This document shows, in pieces, positions 8,186-17,884 of a stretch of DNA of 64,000 bases. Numbering within the stretch: the stretch's first letter is position 1; each line of letters begins with the position of its first letter. Origin of the DNA: Mesobacillus jeotgali (GTDB lineage: Bacteria > Bacillota > Bacilli > Bacillales > Cytobacillaceae). The notes under the pieces were generated by a model. It was not told the origin of the DNA. It saw only the letters and a list, made by a program, of their open reading frames with translations, and searched no databases. The stretch lies in the NCBI RefSeq assembly GCF_900166585.1, contig NZ_FVZC01000009.1, positions 2,367,444 through 2,431,443 of the forward strand, written 5' to 3'. The position numbers and the translations under genes were made by a program.

Positions 8186-8635
8186 ATGGCACTATATTAC
8201 AGGAATATATTAGTTGCCGTGGATGGTTCTAAAGAGGCAGCATGGGCTTTTAAAAAGGCCATTGAAATCGCAAAAAGAAATGAAGCAAGACTGGTCATGA
8301 CCCACATCATCGACTTACGTACTTTTGCAACTGTTGAGGCCTATGACCGCACAATCTCTGAGCGTGCAAACCAGTTCGCTACAGAGTTGATGGAAAGTTA
8401 CAAACAACAGGCTATCGATGCAGGAGTCAAGGATGTAAGCTACGAAGTGGATTATGGATCTCCAAAGGTTAAGATTGCGAAAGATGTTGCAAAAAAATAC
8501 AACGCCGACCTGATCATATGCGGAGCAACAGGAATGAACGCAGTGGAGCGCTTCTTCATTGGAAGTGTTTCAGAGCATATCACACGCTATGCATCCTGTG
8601 ATGTTCTGGTAGTGAGAACTGACAAAGCTGACTAG
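8186..8635 (+). CDS. Universal stress protein (UspA family)
   Basis: Cytoplasmic nucleotide-binding stress protein of 149 residues. The N-terminal strand NILVAVDGSKEA and the ATP-binding signature G-x2-G-x9-G-S (GATGMNAVERFFIGSVSEHI) are present, which marks the ATP-binding subclass; VLVVRT is the last strand. The ATG follows AAAGGAGGCGAGAACT. It is divergent from the 51-residue gene and converges on argH, with a shared terminator. Partner and signal unknown. Confidence 0.93.
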   Translation: MALYYRNILVAVDGSKEAAWAFKKAIEIAKRNEARLVMTHIIDLRTFATVEAYDRTISERANQFATELMESYKQQAIDAGVKDVSYEVDYGSPKVKIAKDVAKKYNADLIICGATGMNAVERFFIGSVSEHITRYASCDVLVVRTDKAD

Positions 8636-8651
8636 CTATCATGATTAAATA

Positions 8652-8678
8652 AAGCACGCAGCGAATTGCTGCGTGCTT
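8652..8678. terminator. Bidirectional terminator between usp and argH
   Basis: AAGCACGCAGC / GCTGCGTGCTT, an 11 bp perfect stem with A's before and T's after, placed between two convergent stop codons. Confidence 0.85.
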
Positions 8679-8679
8679 C

Positions 8680-10056
8680 TTACATTTTCATGGATGCTTT
8701 TGCTTTTTCGATTTGCTTCTTAACCTGAGAAAATCCGGTGCCGCCTGCACTCTTCCTTCTTTCTACTGCATTATACGGATTCAATGCATGATAAATATCT
8801 TCCTCGAATAGAGGGTTCATGTCTTTATATACCTCTAACGGCAGGTCCGCAAGATAACAGCTTTTTTCTATGCAATTCAGCACAAGCTTCCCGACGATTT
8901 CATGAGCTTTCCTGAATGGAACACCTTTGGCCGCCAGATAATCAGCTAGCTCCGTGGCATTGGAGAAGTCACTTTTCACAGAACCTTCCATATTCTCTTT
9001 TTGGACCTTCATGGTACTGATCATCCCAGCGAAGATTTTCAGGGAGCCTCTAACCGTTTTGACTGTATCGAACATTCCTTCTTTATCTTCCTGCATATCC
9101 TTGTTATACGCTAACGGCAAGCCTTTCAACACCGTCAAAAGCCCCATCAGGCTGCCGTAGACCCGGCCTGTTTTTCCGCGAATCAATTCAGCCATATCCG
9201 GATTTTTTTTCTGGGGCATGATGCTGCTTCCTGTCGTAAATGCATCTGAGAGCTCGATGAACTGGAACTCCTGGCTGGTCCAGAGAATAATTTCCTCACA
9301 CAATCTTGAAAGATGCATCATCATTATAGAACTGTCTGACAGGAATTCAAGAATGAAATCACGGTCACTGACAGCATCAAGACTGTTTTCATAAATACCG
9401 TCGAATCCCAGCATTTCAGCCGTCATCTGGCGGTCGATTGGAAAAGTAGTGCCTGCAAGCGCTCCGGCACCCAGTGGTGATAGATTGATTCTTTTCATGC
9501 TGTCAATAAATCGCTGTTTGTCTCTGTCCAGCATCCAAAAATAAGCCATTAAATGATGCGCAAACGATATTGGCTGTGCCCGTTGCAGGTGGGTATAACC
9601 AGGCATCAGGGTTTCAATATTTTGCTCAGCCTGTAAGAGGAGGGCTTTTTGAAAATTAGTGATCAGCCCAATAATATCCGCTACCTGCTCCTTAAGATAT
9701 AAATGCATATCTGTGGCAACCTGGTCATTCCTGCTTCTTGCAGTATGAAGCTTCCCGCCAGTCGAACCAATCAGTTCAGTCAGGTGATGCTCAAGATTGA
9801 GATGGATATCTTCTAGTTTGGCTGAATACTCCAGTTCACCTATTTCTGCCTGCTGCTCGAGTTTTTTCAAACCTTGAACGATTTCATTGGCTTCTTCTTC
9901 CGTGATGATTCCACAGGCGGCCAGCATCTTAGCATGGGCGACACTGCCCTCAATATCCTGCTTCGCCAATTCCTGGTCAAAGCCAATTGAAGCACCGAAC
10001 TCATCTACCCATTCTTCTGCAGATCCGGTAAATCTGCCGCCCCATAGTTTTTTCAC
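8680..10056 (-). CDS. argH: Argininosuccinate lyase
   Basis: Last step of arginine biosynthesis: argininosuccinate to arginine and fumarate. The 458-residue chain belongs to the fumarase/aspartase superfamily. The signature loop [12 protein letters not shown] lies near residue 280 with the catalytic Ser, and [12 protein letters not shown] and [10 protein letters not shown] are the other two conserved regions. Its ATG overlaps the argG stop codon by four bases (ATGA), so the two are translationally coupled and co-transcribed under the ARG boxes before argG. Confidence 0.97.
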   Translation of the reverse strand: MKKLWGGRFTGSAEEWVDEFGASIGFDQELAKQDIEGSVAHAKMLAACGIITEEEANEIVQGLKKLEQQAEIGELEYSAKLEDIHLNLEHHLTELIGSTGGKLHTARSRNDQVATDMHLYLKEQVADIIGLITNFQKALLLQAEQNIETLMPGYTHLQRAQPISFAHHLMAYFWMLDRDKQRFIDSMKRINLSPLGAGALAGTTFPIDRQMTAEMLGFDGIYENSLDAVSDRDFILEFLSDSSIMMMHLSRLCEEIILWTSQEFQFIELSDAFTTGSSIMPQKKNPDMAELIRGKTGRVYGSLMGLLTVLKGLPLAYNKDMQEDKEGMFDTVKTVRGSLKIFAGMISTMKVQKENMEGSVKSDFSNATELADYLAAKGVPFRKAHEIVGKLVLNCIEKSCYLADLPLEVYKDMNPLFEEDIYHALNPYNAVERRKSAGGTGFSQVKKQIEKAKASMKM

Positions 10057-11258
10057 ACTGTCACCTTCTTGCCCTGGACCATGCTGTGGACAACTGTCGG
10101 CAGTCCCCAGAGGTTAATGAAACCAACAGCAGCATTGTGGTCAAATTCATCGTCAGCAGTATATGTTGCCAGTTTCTCATTGTATAAAGAGTACGGAGAC
10201 TTTCTGCCCTCAATGATTGCATGGCCCTTGAATAACTTTACGCGGACCGTTCCAGTGACATGCTTCTGTGTTGATTTAAGGAAAGCAGCCAGTGCTTCCT
10301 GAAGCGGCGAAAACCAAAGGCCTTCATAAATCAATTCTGTCATTTTTTTCTCGATAACCGGCTTGAAATGGGCCACTTCTTTTACAAGCGTAATGTCTTC
10401 CAATTCCTTATGCGCCTTTATTAAGGTCATCGCTGCAGGTGCTTCATATACCTCACGTGACTTGATGCCTACAAGGCGGTTTTCCACATGGTCGATTCTT
10501 CCGACACCATGCTTGCCAGCGATACTGTTGAGTTCAAGGATTAATTCCGATAGTGGATATACTTTACCATCAATTGCGGTAGGAACTCCCTCAACAAATT
10601 CAATCTCAATGATATCAGGTGTGTCAGGTGTGTCTTCCAATTCCGCAGTCAATTCATATGCTTCCACTGGAGGTGCCTGCCAAGGATCCTCTAGGATGCC
10701 ACATTCATTGCTTCGTCCCCAAAGATTCTGGTCAATTGAGAATGGGCTGTCAAGATTGATTGGAATAGGAATGCCATTGGTCGCAGCATAGGCAATCTCC
10801 TCTTCACGTGACCATTTCCACTCACGTACTGGAGCGATGACTTTAAGTTCGGGATTCAAGGCCTTAATGGATACCTCGAAGCGAACCTGGTCATTCCCTT
10901 TACCTGTGCATCCATGCGCTACCGCCACAGCTCCTTCCATCTCAGCGATTTCTACTAGTTTCTTAGAAATAAGCGGACGTGACAGTGCTGAAACAAGCGG
11001 GTATTTCCCTTCGTATAAAGCATGTGCCTGGAGGGCAAAGAGTGCATATTCAGTGGCAAACTCTTCTTTTACATCCAATACGTATGATTGGACTGCCCCT
11101 ACCTTTAAAGCTTTTTCTTTAATGAAATCAAGATCCTTTCCTTCCCCGACATCAAGGCAGCATGCAATTACCGCATATCCTTGGTCCTTCAGCCATTTAA
11201 TCGCAACAGATGTATCAAGGCCGCCCGAGTAGGCAAGCACAACTTTGTTTTGAGTCAT
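10053..11258 (-). CDS. argG: Argininosuccinate synthase
   Basis: ATP-dependent ligation of citrulline and aspartate in arginine biosynthesis. The 401-residue chain starts with the N-type PP-loop motif [17 protein letters not shown]. Substrate motifs [15 protein letters not shown] and [13 protein letters not shown] are intact. SD AAAGGAG is followed by the ATG. First gene of the argGH pair, with two ARG-box-like sites upstream, so repression by the ArgR/AhrC repressor with arginine is expected. Confidence 0.97.
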   Translation of the reverse strand: MTQNKVVLAYSGGLDTSVAIKWLKDQGYAVIACCLDVGEGKDLDFIKEKALKVGAVQSYVLDVKEEFATEYALFALQAHALYEGKYPLVSALSRPLISKKLVEIAEMEGAVAVAHGCTGKGNDQVRFEVSIKALNPELKVIAPVREWKWSREEEIAYAATNGIPIPINLDSPFSIDQNLWGRSNECGILEDPWQAPPVEAYELTAELEDTPDTPDIIEIEFVEGVPTAIDGKVYPLSELILELNSIAGKHGVGRIDHVENRLVGIKSREVYEAPAAMTLIKAHKELEDITLVKEVAHFKPVIEKKMTELIYEGLWFSPLQEALAAFLKSTQKHVTGTVRVKLFKGHAIIEGRKSPYSLYNEKLATYTADDEFDHNAAVGFINLWGLPTVVHSMVQGKKVTV

Positions 11259-11282
11259 TTTATTTAGCTCCTTTTTCTTTTC

Positions 11283-11317
11283 GGATATTTATACATACAA
11301 ATAAATTTTTATTCATG
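11283..11317 (-). promoter_or_regulatory. Two ARG boxes upstream of argG
   Basis: Minus-strand CATGAATAAAAATTTATT (11300-11317) matches the B. subtilis AhrC box well, and TATGTATAAATATCC (11283-11297) is a second, weaker copy on the start-codon side. A candidate promoter, TTGAAA then 17 bases then TAATTT, lies just upstream of them. Confidence 0.7.
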
Positions 11318-11458
11318 TTTATAAAATTAACAGGTTTTGAAGCATATTTCAAGGCTAAATTTTAATTTCGCAAAAAACTTCTGAGTGACTAGTATAGATG
11401 AGGATATAAAAGTATAGTAGAATGTAAGCATGTTTACCGGAATGGGGGCTTATCAGAA

Positions 11459-11776
11459 ATGGACCAATATTTTCTTTTTAACAGCCGACTGGGCATTCCC
11501 CTGCCTGATCTTAAGAATAACTGGGAAGAATTTGACCTGGATACACAGCACGCCATCCTGCTGCATTGGGAGAAAATTCGCGGAAGCATTCCAGACCGGA
11601 TTGCCGAGCTCGAAAAAACAATTAACCATAAACAAGCCGAGCTTTCAAATGAGGGCAACTTTATCCGTTCCTGTGAATTGAACAGCGAAATCGCCGAGCT
11701 AGCCTCCATCATAAACGACCTTTGGCTCTGGTACCGTACACATCAGGATATTACATCGGAGAAGATGCATCGATAA
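11459..11776 (+). CDS. Conserved-looking soluble protein, unknown function
   Basis: A 105-residue protein (MDQYFLFNSRLGIPLPDL...) whose second half, about residues 35-90, is a long charged heptad-like helix with IAELEKTINHKQAEL and NSEIAELASIINDLW, probably a helical hairpin or coiled coil. It contains several Trp and no membrane segment. The ATG at 11459 follows GGGGG at a 10-base distance and a terminator follows the stop codon, which supports a real monocistronic gene. I do not recognise a family. Confidence 0.72.
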   Translation: MDQYFLFNSRLGIPLPDLKNNWEEFDLDTQHAILLHWEKIRGSIPDRIAELEKTINHKQAELSNEGNFIRSCELNSEIAELASIINDLWLWYRTHQDITSEKMHR

Positions 11777-11786
11777 CAAATTCATA

Positions 11787-11819
11787 AAAAAAATAGCCTG
11801 GAGCTCCAGGCTATTTTTT
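11787..11819. terminator. Bidirectional terminator
   Basis: AAATAGCCTGG and CCAGGCTATTT form an 11 bp stem flanked by A's and T's, serving the 105-residue gene on the plus strand and the small membrane protein on the minus strand; it overlaps the latter's stop codon. Confidence 0.88.
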
Positions 11820-11990
11820 GTCTAGCTGCTTTCCGTGTTTTTTCCTTCTGACAATATTTATTGCGTTAATGAGGAAAATAACACCAAGCATCCTGATCAA
11901 TCCGTTTCCAAGAGGGCTCAATACATTGATAGACGAACCAATCAAAATACTTCCGATTAGGGCAAATATTAAGGCTTCGACGATTTTCAT
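11811..11990 (-). CDS. Small membrane protein, 59 residues
   Basis: Starts MKIVEALIFALIGSILIG; two hydrophobic segments at about residues 4-21 and 30-47 are joined by a short loop, with a basic tail (RRKKHGKQLDKK). The ATG overlaps the stop codon of the upstream acetyltransferase gene by four bases (ATGA), so translation is coupled. No family recognised; it may be a membrane partner for the enzyme or merely co-transcribed. Confidence 0.7.
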   Translation of the reverse strand: MKIVEALIFALIGSILIGSSINVLSPLGNGLIRMLGVIFLINAINIVRRKKHGKQLDKK

Positions 11991-12499
11991 GACAATTGTT
12001 TTCCCATTATGATATAAGCTTCCCCAGCCTCATTAGGATAAAAAGGCTTCTTGACGACATTCCAGCCCAGGGTTTCATATAAACCACGGGCGGAGTCGTT
12101 ATCAAGTTGCGTTGTTAATACCGCAGTCTTATGTACCGCTCCTTCAAGCAAGCGATATACCAGCTGTTTTGCAAGTCCTTGATTCCTGAATGCAGGATGC
12201 ACCCCCAATTCAACGAACTCAAAACAATCAGCTAACCAAATTTGATATTCTTCCTGATTCAGCGCTTGGGATAGCAATCCATGATAATACTGACCAGGTT
12301 GAGAAGAGTAACCATATGAATAACCCGCTACTTCCCCCTGGTCGGAAATTGCCACAATCCCTCTGTAGCCTTCATATCCCGAATGCCTCACAATTCGCTC
12401 CCTAATGGAATCTCCCTCTTGGTTCCATACTTGTTGATATAAATCCGCTACTTGGTTTAAAAACTCTTTATTTTCATCAATTTCTCTAAAATCAAACAT
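11987..12499 (-). CDS. GNAT family N-acetyltransferase
   Basis: Acetyl-CoA-dependent acetyltransferase with unknown acceptor. The 170-residue chain (MFDFREIDENKEF...) has motif A, ELGVHPAFRNQGLAKQLV, with the Q-x-x-G-x-A acetyl-CoA loop near residue 115, and motif B, SARGLYETLGW, near 145. The start at 12499 was chosen because GGGGGAG lies five bases upstream; a longer frame from 12514 begins inside that ribosome binding site. Coupled to the 59-residue membrane protein downstream. Confidence 0.88.
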   Translation of the reverse strand: MFDFREIDENKEFLNQVADLYQQVWNQEGDSIRERIVRHSGYEGYRGIVAISDQGEVAGYSYGYSSQPGQYYHGLLSQALNQEEYQIWLADCFEFVELGVHPAFRNQGLAKQLVYRLLEGAVHKTAVLTTQLDNDSARGLYETLGWNVVKKPFYPNEAGEAYIIMGKQLS

Positions 12500-12589
12500 G
12501 CTAGTCTCCCCCATGTTAATCAGGCTAACTCATTCTCGCTTAGTAAAAATGGATAAGGCGAGCAGTCTCATAATAGCTCCCCCACTTTA

Positions 12590-13690
12590 GTCCGCTTTTC
12601 TTATTTTTTCTTGAAAGATCTTCAAAACTTTTCCTGCGTCCCTTTAACAACTGTCTTTTCTGGCTTTTTCTTGACAGATTTTCCTCGGTTCCCTTCCATC
12701 CTGTCTTGATTCTGGCTTTTTCTTGACAGCTTTTCCTGTGCCCCTTTCAAACCAGTATTTATTCTTGTTATCCCCTCAAAGCAGTCCGAACTTGACCTTA
12801 CTTCTGACAACTTTCTGTGTTTTCCCCTTAAACCTGTCTGAATTTGATCTTACTTCTGACAGCTTTTCTGCTTCTCCCCACTAAACCTGTGCAAAGTTCA
12901 TCATACTTCTGACAGCTTTTCTGCTTTTACCACTAAAGCTGTCCAAAGTTCGCCTTACTTCTGACAGCTTTTCCGGTTCTCCCACTAAAGCTGTCCAAAC
13001 TTCCCCTTACTTCTGACAGCTTTTGGTGCTTGCCCCTCAAACCTGTCCGAACTTGAGATTACTTCTGACAGCTTTTTCGCTTTTACCACTAAAGCTGTCC
13101 AAAGTTCATCTTACTTCTGACAGCTTTTCCGGTTCTCCCACTAAAGCTGTCCAAACTTCCCCTTACTTCTGACAGCTTTTCTTGTTCTCACTCTAAACCT
13201 GTCCAAAGTTCATCTTACTTCTGACAGCTTTCCCGGTTCTCCCACTAAAGCTGTCCAAACTTCGCCTTACTTCTGACAGCTTTCCCGGTTCTCCCACTAA
13301 AGCTGTCCAAACTTCCCCTTACTTCTGACAGCTTTTGGTGCTTGCCCCTCAAACCTGTCCGAACTTGATCTTACTTCTGACAGCTTTTCTGCTTTTACCA
13401 CTAAAGCTGTCCAAAGTTCATCTTACTTCTGACAGCTTTCCGGTTCTCCCACTAAAACTGTCCAAACTTCCCCTTACTTCTGACAGCTTTTCCGGTTCTC
13501 CCACTAAAGCTGTCCAAACTTCGCCTTACTTCTGACAGCTTTTCCGGTTCTCCCACTAAAGCTGTCCAAACTTCCCCTTACTTCTGACAGCTTTTCTTGT
13601 TCTCACTCTAAACCTGTCCAAAGTTCATCTTACTTCTGACAGCTTTCCCGGTTCTCCCACTAAAGCTGTCCAAACTTCGGGTCCAAACTT
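12590..13690. repeat. Large 52 bp tandem repeat array A (hairpin units)
   Basis: About 20 copies of a 52 bp unit. The cleanest part, 12850-13680, has units built as CTTACTTCTGACAGCTTT, a variable 14-15 base spacer such as TCCGGTTCTCCCACT, then AAAGCTGTCC and AAACTTCCC. GACAGCTTT and AAAGCTGTC form a perfect 9 bp inverted repeat in most units. The left 250 bases are degenerate copies. The array fills the gap between the GNAT gene and moaB, and no frame stays open across several units because 52 is not a multiple of three. Spacer types recur in blocks. Confidence 0.92.
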
Positions 13691-13786
13691 GACCCTGTTG
13701 CTGACACCTTTCGCAATGTTCTTTCTAACTTGTCCAAATTCATCCATAAGTTCTTCTATAAATTTTTCCGAATTCCTTTTCAGCCA

Positions 13787-13819
13787 TAAAAAAGGATGAA
13801 ATCCTAAAGATTTCATCCC
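13787..13819 (-). terminator. Intrinsic terminator of moaB
   Basis: GGATGAAATC and GATTTCATCC pair over 10 bp around CTAAA; the minus strand continues with six T's. Just beyond the moaB stop codon. Confidence 0.85.
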
Positions 13820-13828
13820 GGGTGCTTA

Positions 13829-14341
13829 TTATAAATCCTTTGTCAGTTCTCTCACCACATGTCCAATTTCGGGCAGGATGAGTTTTTCCATGGCCAGGCG
13901 TACTGCTCCTGTCGATCCAGGTGTCGAGAAGACGCCACGGTCGTTCACGACTCCGGCGGCGGCTCTTGATAGTAACGCAGCTGAGCCAATATCCTCTTGA
14001 TAGCTCAACATTCGAAAAATCTCGCCGAATCCAGGAATTTCTTTTTCAAAGATGCTCTGGACTGTCTCGATTGTGACATCGCGTTTCGCAATTCCTGTAC
14101 CGCCGTTTGTCAGAATCACGTCAATATCCGGGTTTGCAGAGCCTTTTAGGACTTCAGACTTGATTGGTTCTGCTTCGTCTTTGACAATGACGTAATCAAC
14201 GATCTTATGGCCAGCTGATTCAAGCATCTCGATCATCAGTTTACCGCTTTTATCAGTGTCGGTTGTCCTTGTATCGCTTACGGTTATGACTTTGCAGCGC
14301 ACCTGGCTTGGTGCAGCCTGCTTGTGTTCTTGTGTGCTCAT
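13829..14341 (-). CDS. moaB: MogA/MoaB family molybdenum cofactor biosynthesis protein
   Basis: Expected molybdopterin adenylyltransferase or related step of molybdenum cofactor synthesis. The 170-residue protein has the family's core: ITVSDTRTTDTDKSG, then LTNGGTGIAKRDVTIE, where the TGGTG-type motif binds molybdopterin, and STPGSTGAVRLAM. No other moa or moe genes lie nearby. It starts four bases after the stop codon of the EcsC-family gene and very likely shares its transcript. Confidence 0.93.
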   Translation of the reverse strand: MSTQEHKQAAPSQVRCKVITVSDTRTTDTDKSGKLMIEMLESAGHKIVDYVIVKDEAEPIKSEVLKGSANPDIDVILTNGGTGIAKRDVTIETVQSIFEKEIPGFGEIFRMLSYQEDIGSAALLSRAAAGVVNDRGVFSTPGSTGAVRLAMEKLILPEIGHVVRELTKDL

Positions 14342-14345
14342 TTTG

Positions 14346-15182
14346 CTACAATGCCCCTTTTTCTTTGAAATATCTCATTTGATAGAATTTGTGGGCAAAA
14401 TCGGTGACTCTTCTAGTTAATTGATAGTTTGCCCCGGCGCCAATTGCCATCGAAATGATTGGCTTGCCCTGGATATGTTTTTTGCGGAACATCAAAATAG
14501 CCATTCCTTTAAAGAGTTGCTTGATCGGCTGTTCCAGCCATGTAACATCTGTAAGGTCGTCATTGCCTTCATAAAAATAGAAGTCTTCTGCCTGTTCCAG
14601 ATCATTCTTCAGTTCTTCCCAACCGGCACTTTGCATTCTTGAAGGCATTGTTGCGGTATGGAATACCTTTAGAGCGACCGACATCTCAAAGGGTGTGTTC
14701 ACCTCGAAACCATACGTCATTGCAACGAGCTGGACAATACGCAGGTTGATGACTGCCATTGCCGGCATGTCTGCTCCGAGCACGAGTTTTCCGCCGCTGC
14801 CGGACATTCCGCCTTGAACAAAGGAATAAAGCCTATGACGGGCGATGTGCTGCTTGGCAATAAACTCAAGCTGTTCAATAGGAAGATCCCTTAAATCCTG
14901 GATTGTTTCCAGTTCCGGTTTAAAAACACGTCCTGCCGAAAGAATCCGGTCCTTTGCATCCATCTGTAATTGCGAACCCTGTATCAATGAATGAAGATGG
15001 AAAAGCCAGCTGTCGAATAAATTGAAAAATCGCTCCTGTACCTCAAGTGGCAATAGCGAAAAAGAGCGTTCAAGATACCGGTCATAAGCAAGTTCAAAAT
15101 CATTCGGCTCATAATCGTACAGACTGTTTTCCCAGGAATTTAATTCATCCAGCACCTTTTGTTCCCGTTGAGTCAAAGGCAT
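14346..15182 (-). CDS. EcsC family protein
   Basis: A 278-residue protein with the EcsC-type core, including QHIARHRLYSFVQGGMSG (about 125-142), small hydrophobic stretches (GADMPAMAVINLRIVQLVAMTYGF) and a C-terminal GKPIISMAIGAGANYQLTRRVTDFAHKFY. Molecular function of the family is unknown; in B. subtilis EcsC is encoded with the EcsAB ABC transporter, which is absent here. The start at 15182 follows GGAGGG; an in-frame extension upstream to 15257 lacks such a site. Probably co-transcribed with moaB. Confidence 0.85.
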   Translation of the reverse strand: MPLTQREQKVLDELNSWENSLYDYEPNDFELAYDRYLERSFSLLPLEVQERFFNLFDSWLFHLHSLIQGSQLQMDAKDRILSAGRVFKPELETIQDLRDLPIEQLEFIAKQHIARHRLYSFVQGGMSGSGGKLVLGADMPAMAVINLRIVQLVAMTYGFEVNTPFEMSVALKVFHTATMPSRMQSAGWEELKNDLEQAEDFYFYEGNDDLTDVTWLEQPIKQLFKGMAILMFRKKHIQGKPIISMAIGAGANYQLTRRVTDFAHKFYQMRYFKEKGAL

Positions 15183-15241
15183 CGAAAACCCTCCACTAGT
15201 GTGAATTTTCTTCCAGTATAGCACAAATTTTGACTCAACAT

Positions 15242-15270
15242 AAAAAGGCAGGAGCACTCTGGCTCCTGCC
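15242..15270 (-). terminator. Intrinsic terminator of ackA
   Basis: GGCAGGAGC and GCTCCTGCC, a 9 bp stem with minus-strand CTTTTTATG after it. Confidence 0.85.
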
Positions 15271-15280
15271 TGAAATTATA

Positions 15281-16468
15281 CTATCTCGCCAAACGCACAA
15301 CATCACGTGCGATCATAACTTCTTCATCGGTTGGGATGACCATTACTTTTACTGGTGAATGAGGATAGCTGATGAATGCTTCTTCCCCGCGCACTTTGTT
15401 CAATGCTGGATCCCAGTAGATTCCCATGAATTCTAGTCCCTGCAATACGCGAGCACGGATTGCAGAACTATTTTCACCAATACCAGCCGTGAAGATAATG
15501 GCGTCAACACCGCACATACGGGCTGCGTATGATCCAATGTATTTATGGATTCTGTCACCGAACACCTTAAGTGCAAGCTCGGCACGCCCATTTCCTTTTT
15601 CAGCTTCCTCTTCGATATCGCGCAGGTCGCTTGAGAATCCGGATACGCCAAGCATACCACTCTCTTTATTAAGAACCTCTAAAACTTCATCTGCCGTCTT
15701 ATCCGTTTTTTCCATGATGTAAGGAATCAAGGCAGGGTCAATATTCCCTGAACGAGTCCCCATTGTCACGCCTGCAAGCGGAGTAAATCCCATTGATGTA
15801 TCGATGGATTTTCCGCCTTCGATTGCCGCGATACTCGCTCCATTTCCAAGGTGGCAGGAAATAAGGCGAAGGTGCTCCACAGGGCGCCCAAGCATTTCCG
15901 CAGCACGCTGGGAAACGTACTTGTGTGAAGTTCCATGGAAGCCATATTTACGGATTCCGTACTTTTTATAGTAATCGTATGGGAGACTGTATAGGAATGA
16001 GTTTTCAGGCATGGTCTGGTGGAATGCTGTATCAAAAACAGCAATCGCTGGAACATTCGGCAGCACCTGCTGGAATGCACGGATACCAGTCAAGTTGGCT
16101 GGGTTATGCAGCGGTGCCAGCTCAGAAAGCTCGTCTATTTTTTGTAAAACCTCATCGGTGATTAAAACTGAATCATTGAATTCTTCACCGCCGTGAACAA
16201 CACGGTGGCCAATTCCTTCGATTTCATCTAGTGATTGAATGATACCCAGTGATGTCAGCTTATCAAGCAGGATTTTTACCGCAACCTCATGATCCGGGAT
16301 GTCAGTAACCTCTTTGTTTTTCTCTCCATTTACACTGATTGTGAAGATTGAATCCTTAAGACCGATTCTCTCAACGATTCCTTTTGTGATGACTTCTTCG
16401 CTCGGCATTTCGAACAATTGGAACTTAAGTGAAGAACTGCCGGCATTGATTGCAATGATTTTAGCCAT
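15281..16468 (-). CDS. ackA: Acetate kinase
   Basis: ATP + acetate to acetyl phosphate, the overflow/acetate pathway shared with acsA in this window. The 395-residue ASKHA-fold chain has [16 protein letters not shown] at the N-terminus, GHRVVHGGE (substrate Arg/His), [12 protein letters not shown] (catalytic Asp about 148), HLGNGAS and [18 protein letters not shown] lies before the ATG. A TATAAT-like -10 (minus strand, 16549-16554) with a poor -35 sits 85 bases upstream. In B. subtilis ackA is CcpA-activated, but I could not identify a convincing cre here. Confidence 0.97.
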   Translation of the reverse strand: MAKIIAINAGSSSLKFQLFEMPSEEVITKGIVERIGLKDSIFTISVNGEKNKEVTDIPDHEVAVKILLDKLTSLGIIQSLDEIEGIGHRVVHGGEEFNDSVLITDEVLQKIDELSELAPLHNPANLTGIRAFQQVLPNVPAIAVFDTAFHQTMPENSFLYSLPYDYYKKYGIRKYGFHGTSHKYVSQRAAEMLGRPVEHLRLISCHLGNGASIAAIEGGKSIDTSMGFTPLAGVTMGTRSGNIDPALIPYIMEKTDKTADEVLEVLNKESGMLGVSGFSSDLRDIEEEAEKGNGRAELALKVFGDRIHKYIGSYAARMCGVDAIIFTAGIGENSSAIRARVLQGLEFMGIYWDPALNKVRGEEAFISYPHSPVKVMVIPTDEEVMIARDVVRLAR

Positions 16469-16692
16469 TTTGTACCGCTCCTTTTATATAACAACCTGAT
16501 TTATAATCCAGTGAAATAGTACACCTTTATTGTGTGCCACAGGCCGTGATTATATCTCTCAATACCCCATTTAAACACTGTCTTTTTCACATTTCAAGCA
16601 AAGCTTTCTTAATCACGAAATGAGTTTTTATTCAGATACTTCAAAGGATTAGAAAAAAATATTATCACGGTGTATTTACCCTTTTTAACAAC

Positions 16693-16717
16693 AAAAGAAC
16701 CGGCATTGTCCGGTCCT
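16693..16717 (-). terminator. Terminator of ytxK
   Basis: Stem AACCGGC/GCCGGTT-like arms (GGACCGG...CCGGTTC on the minus strand), followed by TTTTGTTG, just beyond the ytxK stop codon. Confidence 0.65.
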
Positions 16718-16722
16718 TTAAT

Positions 16723-17718
16723 TTATTTTACTGAACTTTTATTCTCTTTATACCATTGGTCGATTTTGCCCAATATGCGATTCACTGCCGGCCCATCTGA
16801 TAATTTCGGCAGTTCGGCCAGAAGTGCTTGTTTCGGAGCCGTCACTTCCTCCCCGTTTTTCTGGAGGATGAGTATGCTCTTAGCAGCTTGCTTGTTTTTG
16901 AATAAAGAAGCCGGAAGCTGCAAAACCCCCTGGACAATCAAATGATTCTTGATGAATTCATGAAGCATTGGGGCTTGTTCGCTTTCGAAAAGTCCATTTG
17001 GAATCATGAAGAACAAATAGCCGCCTTCCTTCACGTGTTTGGTACTTTGCTCAATGAACATATGATGAGAATAAGTATGGCCTTCTTTCGCTTTCACTTC
17101 ATAATCCCCAGCCCTGAGATCATTAGGATAATAACCTACGGGAAGGTCACACACAACTGCATCCGCAGGATCGACAAACAATGGTTCAAGACTGTCCTGA
17201 TTGAAAAATTCAACCGGATGCTTCTGAAGATTTGCATTTACGAATGCAAGGCGGATAAGGAGATCATCAATCTCCACCCCGACCGACTCAATTTCTTTAT
17301 TATTCTGCTGGTTCAGAACCGTTGCGAGGAGGTTCCCAGTTCCAACTGCCGGATCAAGCAGCCTGAATGAATTCTTATCCACAAATTTGTTGACAAGATA
17401 CCCAATGAACATGCCTACAGAATCTGGTGTCATTTGATGATTTGGCTGAACATGCTCCTTCATGCCTTTCAGAATTGCCAGTTGGAAGCCTTTACGGATT
17501 TCCTCTTTGCTGAAAGAATCCAGGTTGATGTCCTTGTATACTTTTTCAAGTCTCTTGTTCGCCAATTGATTTAATTCATCCTGGAGCACCGTGCCCTGGA
17601 AAATATTTTCCCCAGTTTCAGCCAGCGCTTCCAAATATGTACAAGAAAGTTCTTCTTTTAAAATGTCTGCCGTAGTGTTAAATGCGGTAAATAATTGTTC
17701 GACCGGAGTCATACTCAA
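16723..17718 (-). CDS. ytxK: Class I SAM-dependent methyltransferase YtxK
   Basis: N6-adenine-methyltransferase-like protein of about 331 residues. An N-terminal helical region (about 1-95) is followed by the Rossmann core: RLLDPAVGTGNLLATVL (SAM motif I), SVGVEIDDLLIRLA, and the catalytic-type DAVVCDLPVGYYP, a DLP-x-x-YY variant of NPPY. Target unknown; the gene sits between ackA and tpx as in B. subtilis. AGGAGG lies 7 bases before a TTG at 17718 but 13 before the ATG at 17712, so the TTG is preferred. Confidence 0.88.
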   Translation of the reverse strand: MSMTPVEQLFTAFNTTADILKEELSCTYLEALAETGENIFQGTVLQDELNQLANKRLEKVYKDINLDSFSKEEIRKGFQLAILKGMKEHVQPNHQMTPDSVGMFIGYLVNKFVDKNSFRLLDPAVGTGNLLATVLNQQNNKEIESVGVEIDDLLIRLAFVNANLQKHPVEFFNQDSLEPLFVDPADAVVCDLPVGYYPNDLRAGDYEVKAKEGHTYSHHMFIEQSTKHVKEGGYLFFMIPNGLFESEQAPMLHEFIKNHLIVQGVLQLPASLFKNKQAAKSILILQKNGEEVTAPKQALLAELPKLSDGPAVNRILGKIDQWYKENKSSVK

Positions 17719-17884
17719 TTTACTTCCTCCTGATTTGAATAGATATTTATCTATTTTAGCCGTGTTTTGTGTTGTGTACAAGGTATATGGCTGGAACCAG
17801 CAAGCCCTGAAGCGTGACCATGAAAAGTTAGTTTCTGTCTGGCGCTTGTTCAATCGTGCAAGCTTCTCGTTTTGTTAGGTAGAG

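Noticed and set aside
12590..13690. Possible CRISPR array or protein-coding repeat (open frames at 12622-12810 and 13335-13535)
   Set aside because: The loops are not unique spacers, units are internally palindromic and no cas genes are near. The frames exist only because of the repeat, shift every unit and lack ribosome binding sites.
16470..16680. cre for CcpA activation upstream of ackA
   Set aside because: Looked for because it exists in B. subtilis, but no 14-mer here comes within two mismatches by eye; left unannotated.
17718..17853. 45-codon N-terminal extension of YtxK
   Set aside because: Starts without SD and adds sequence unlike the methyltransferase family; the AGGAGG lies inside it.
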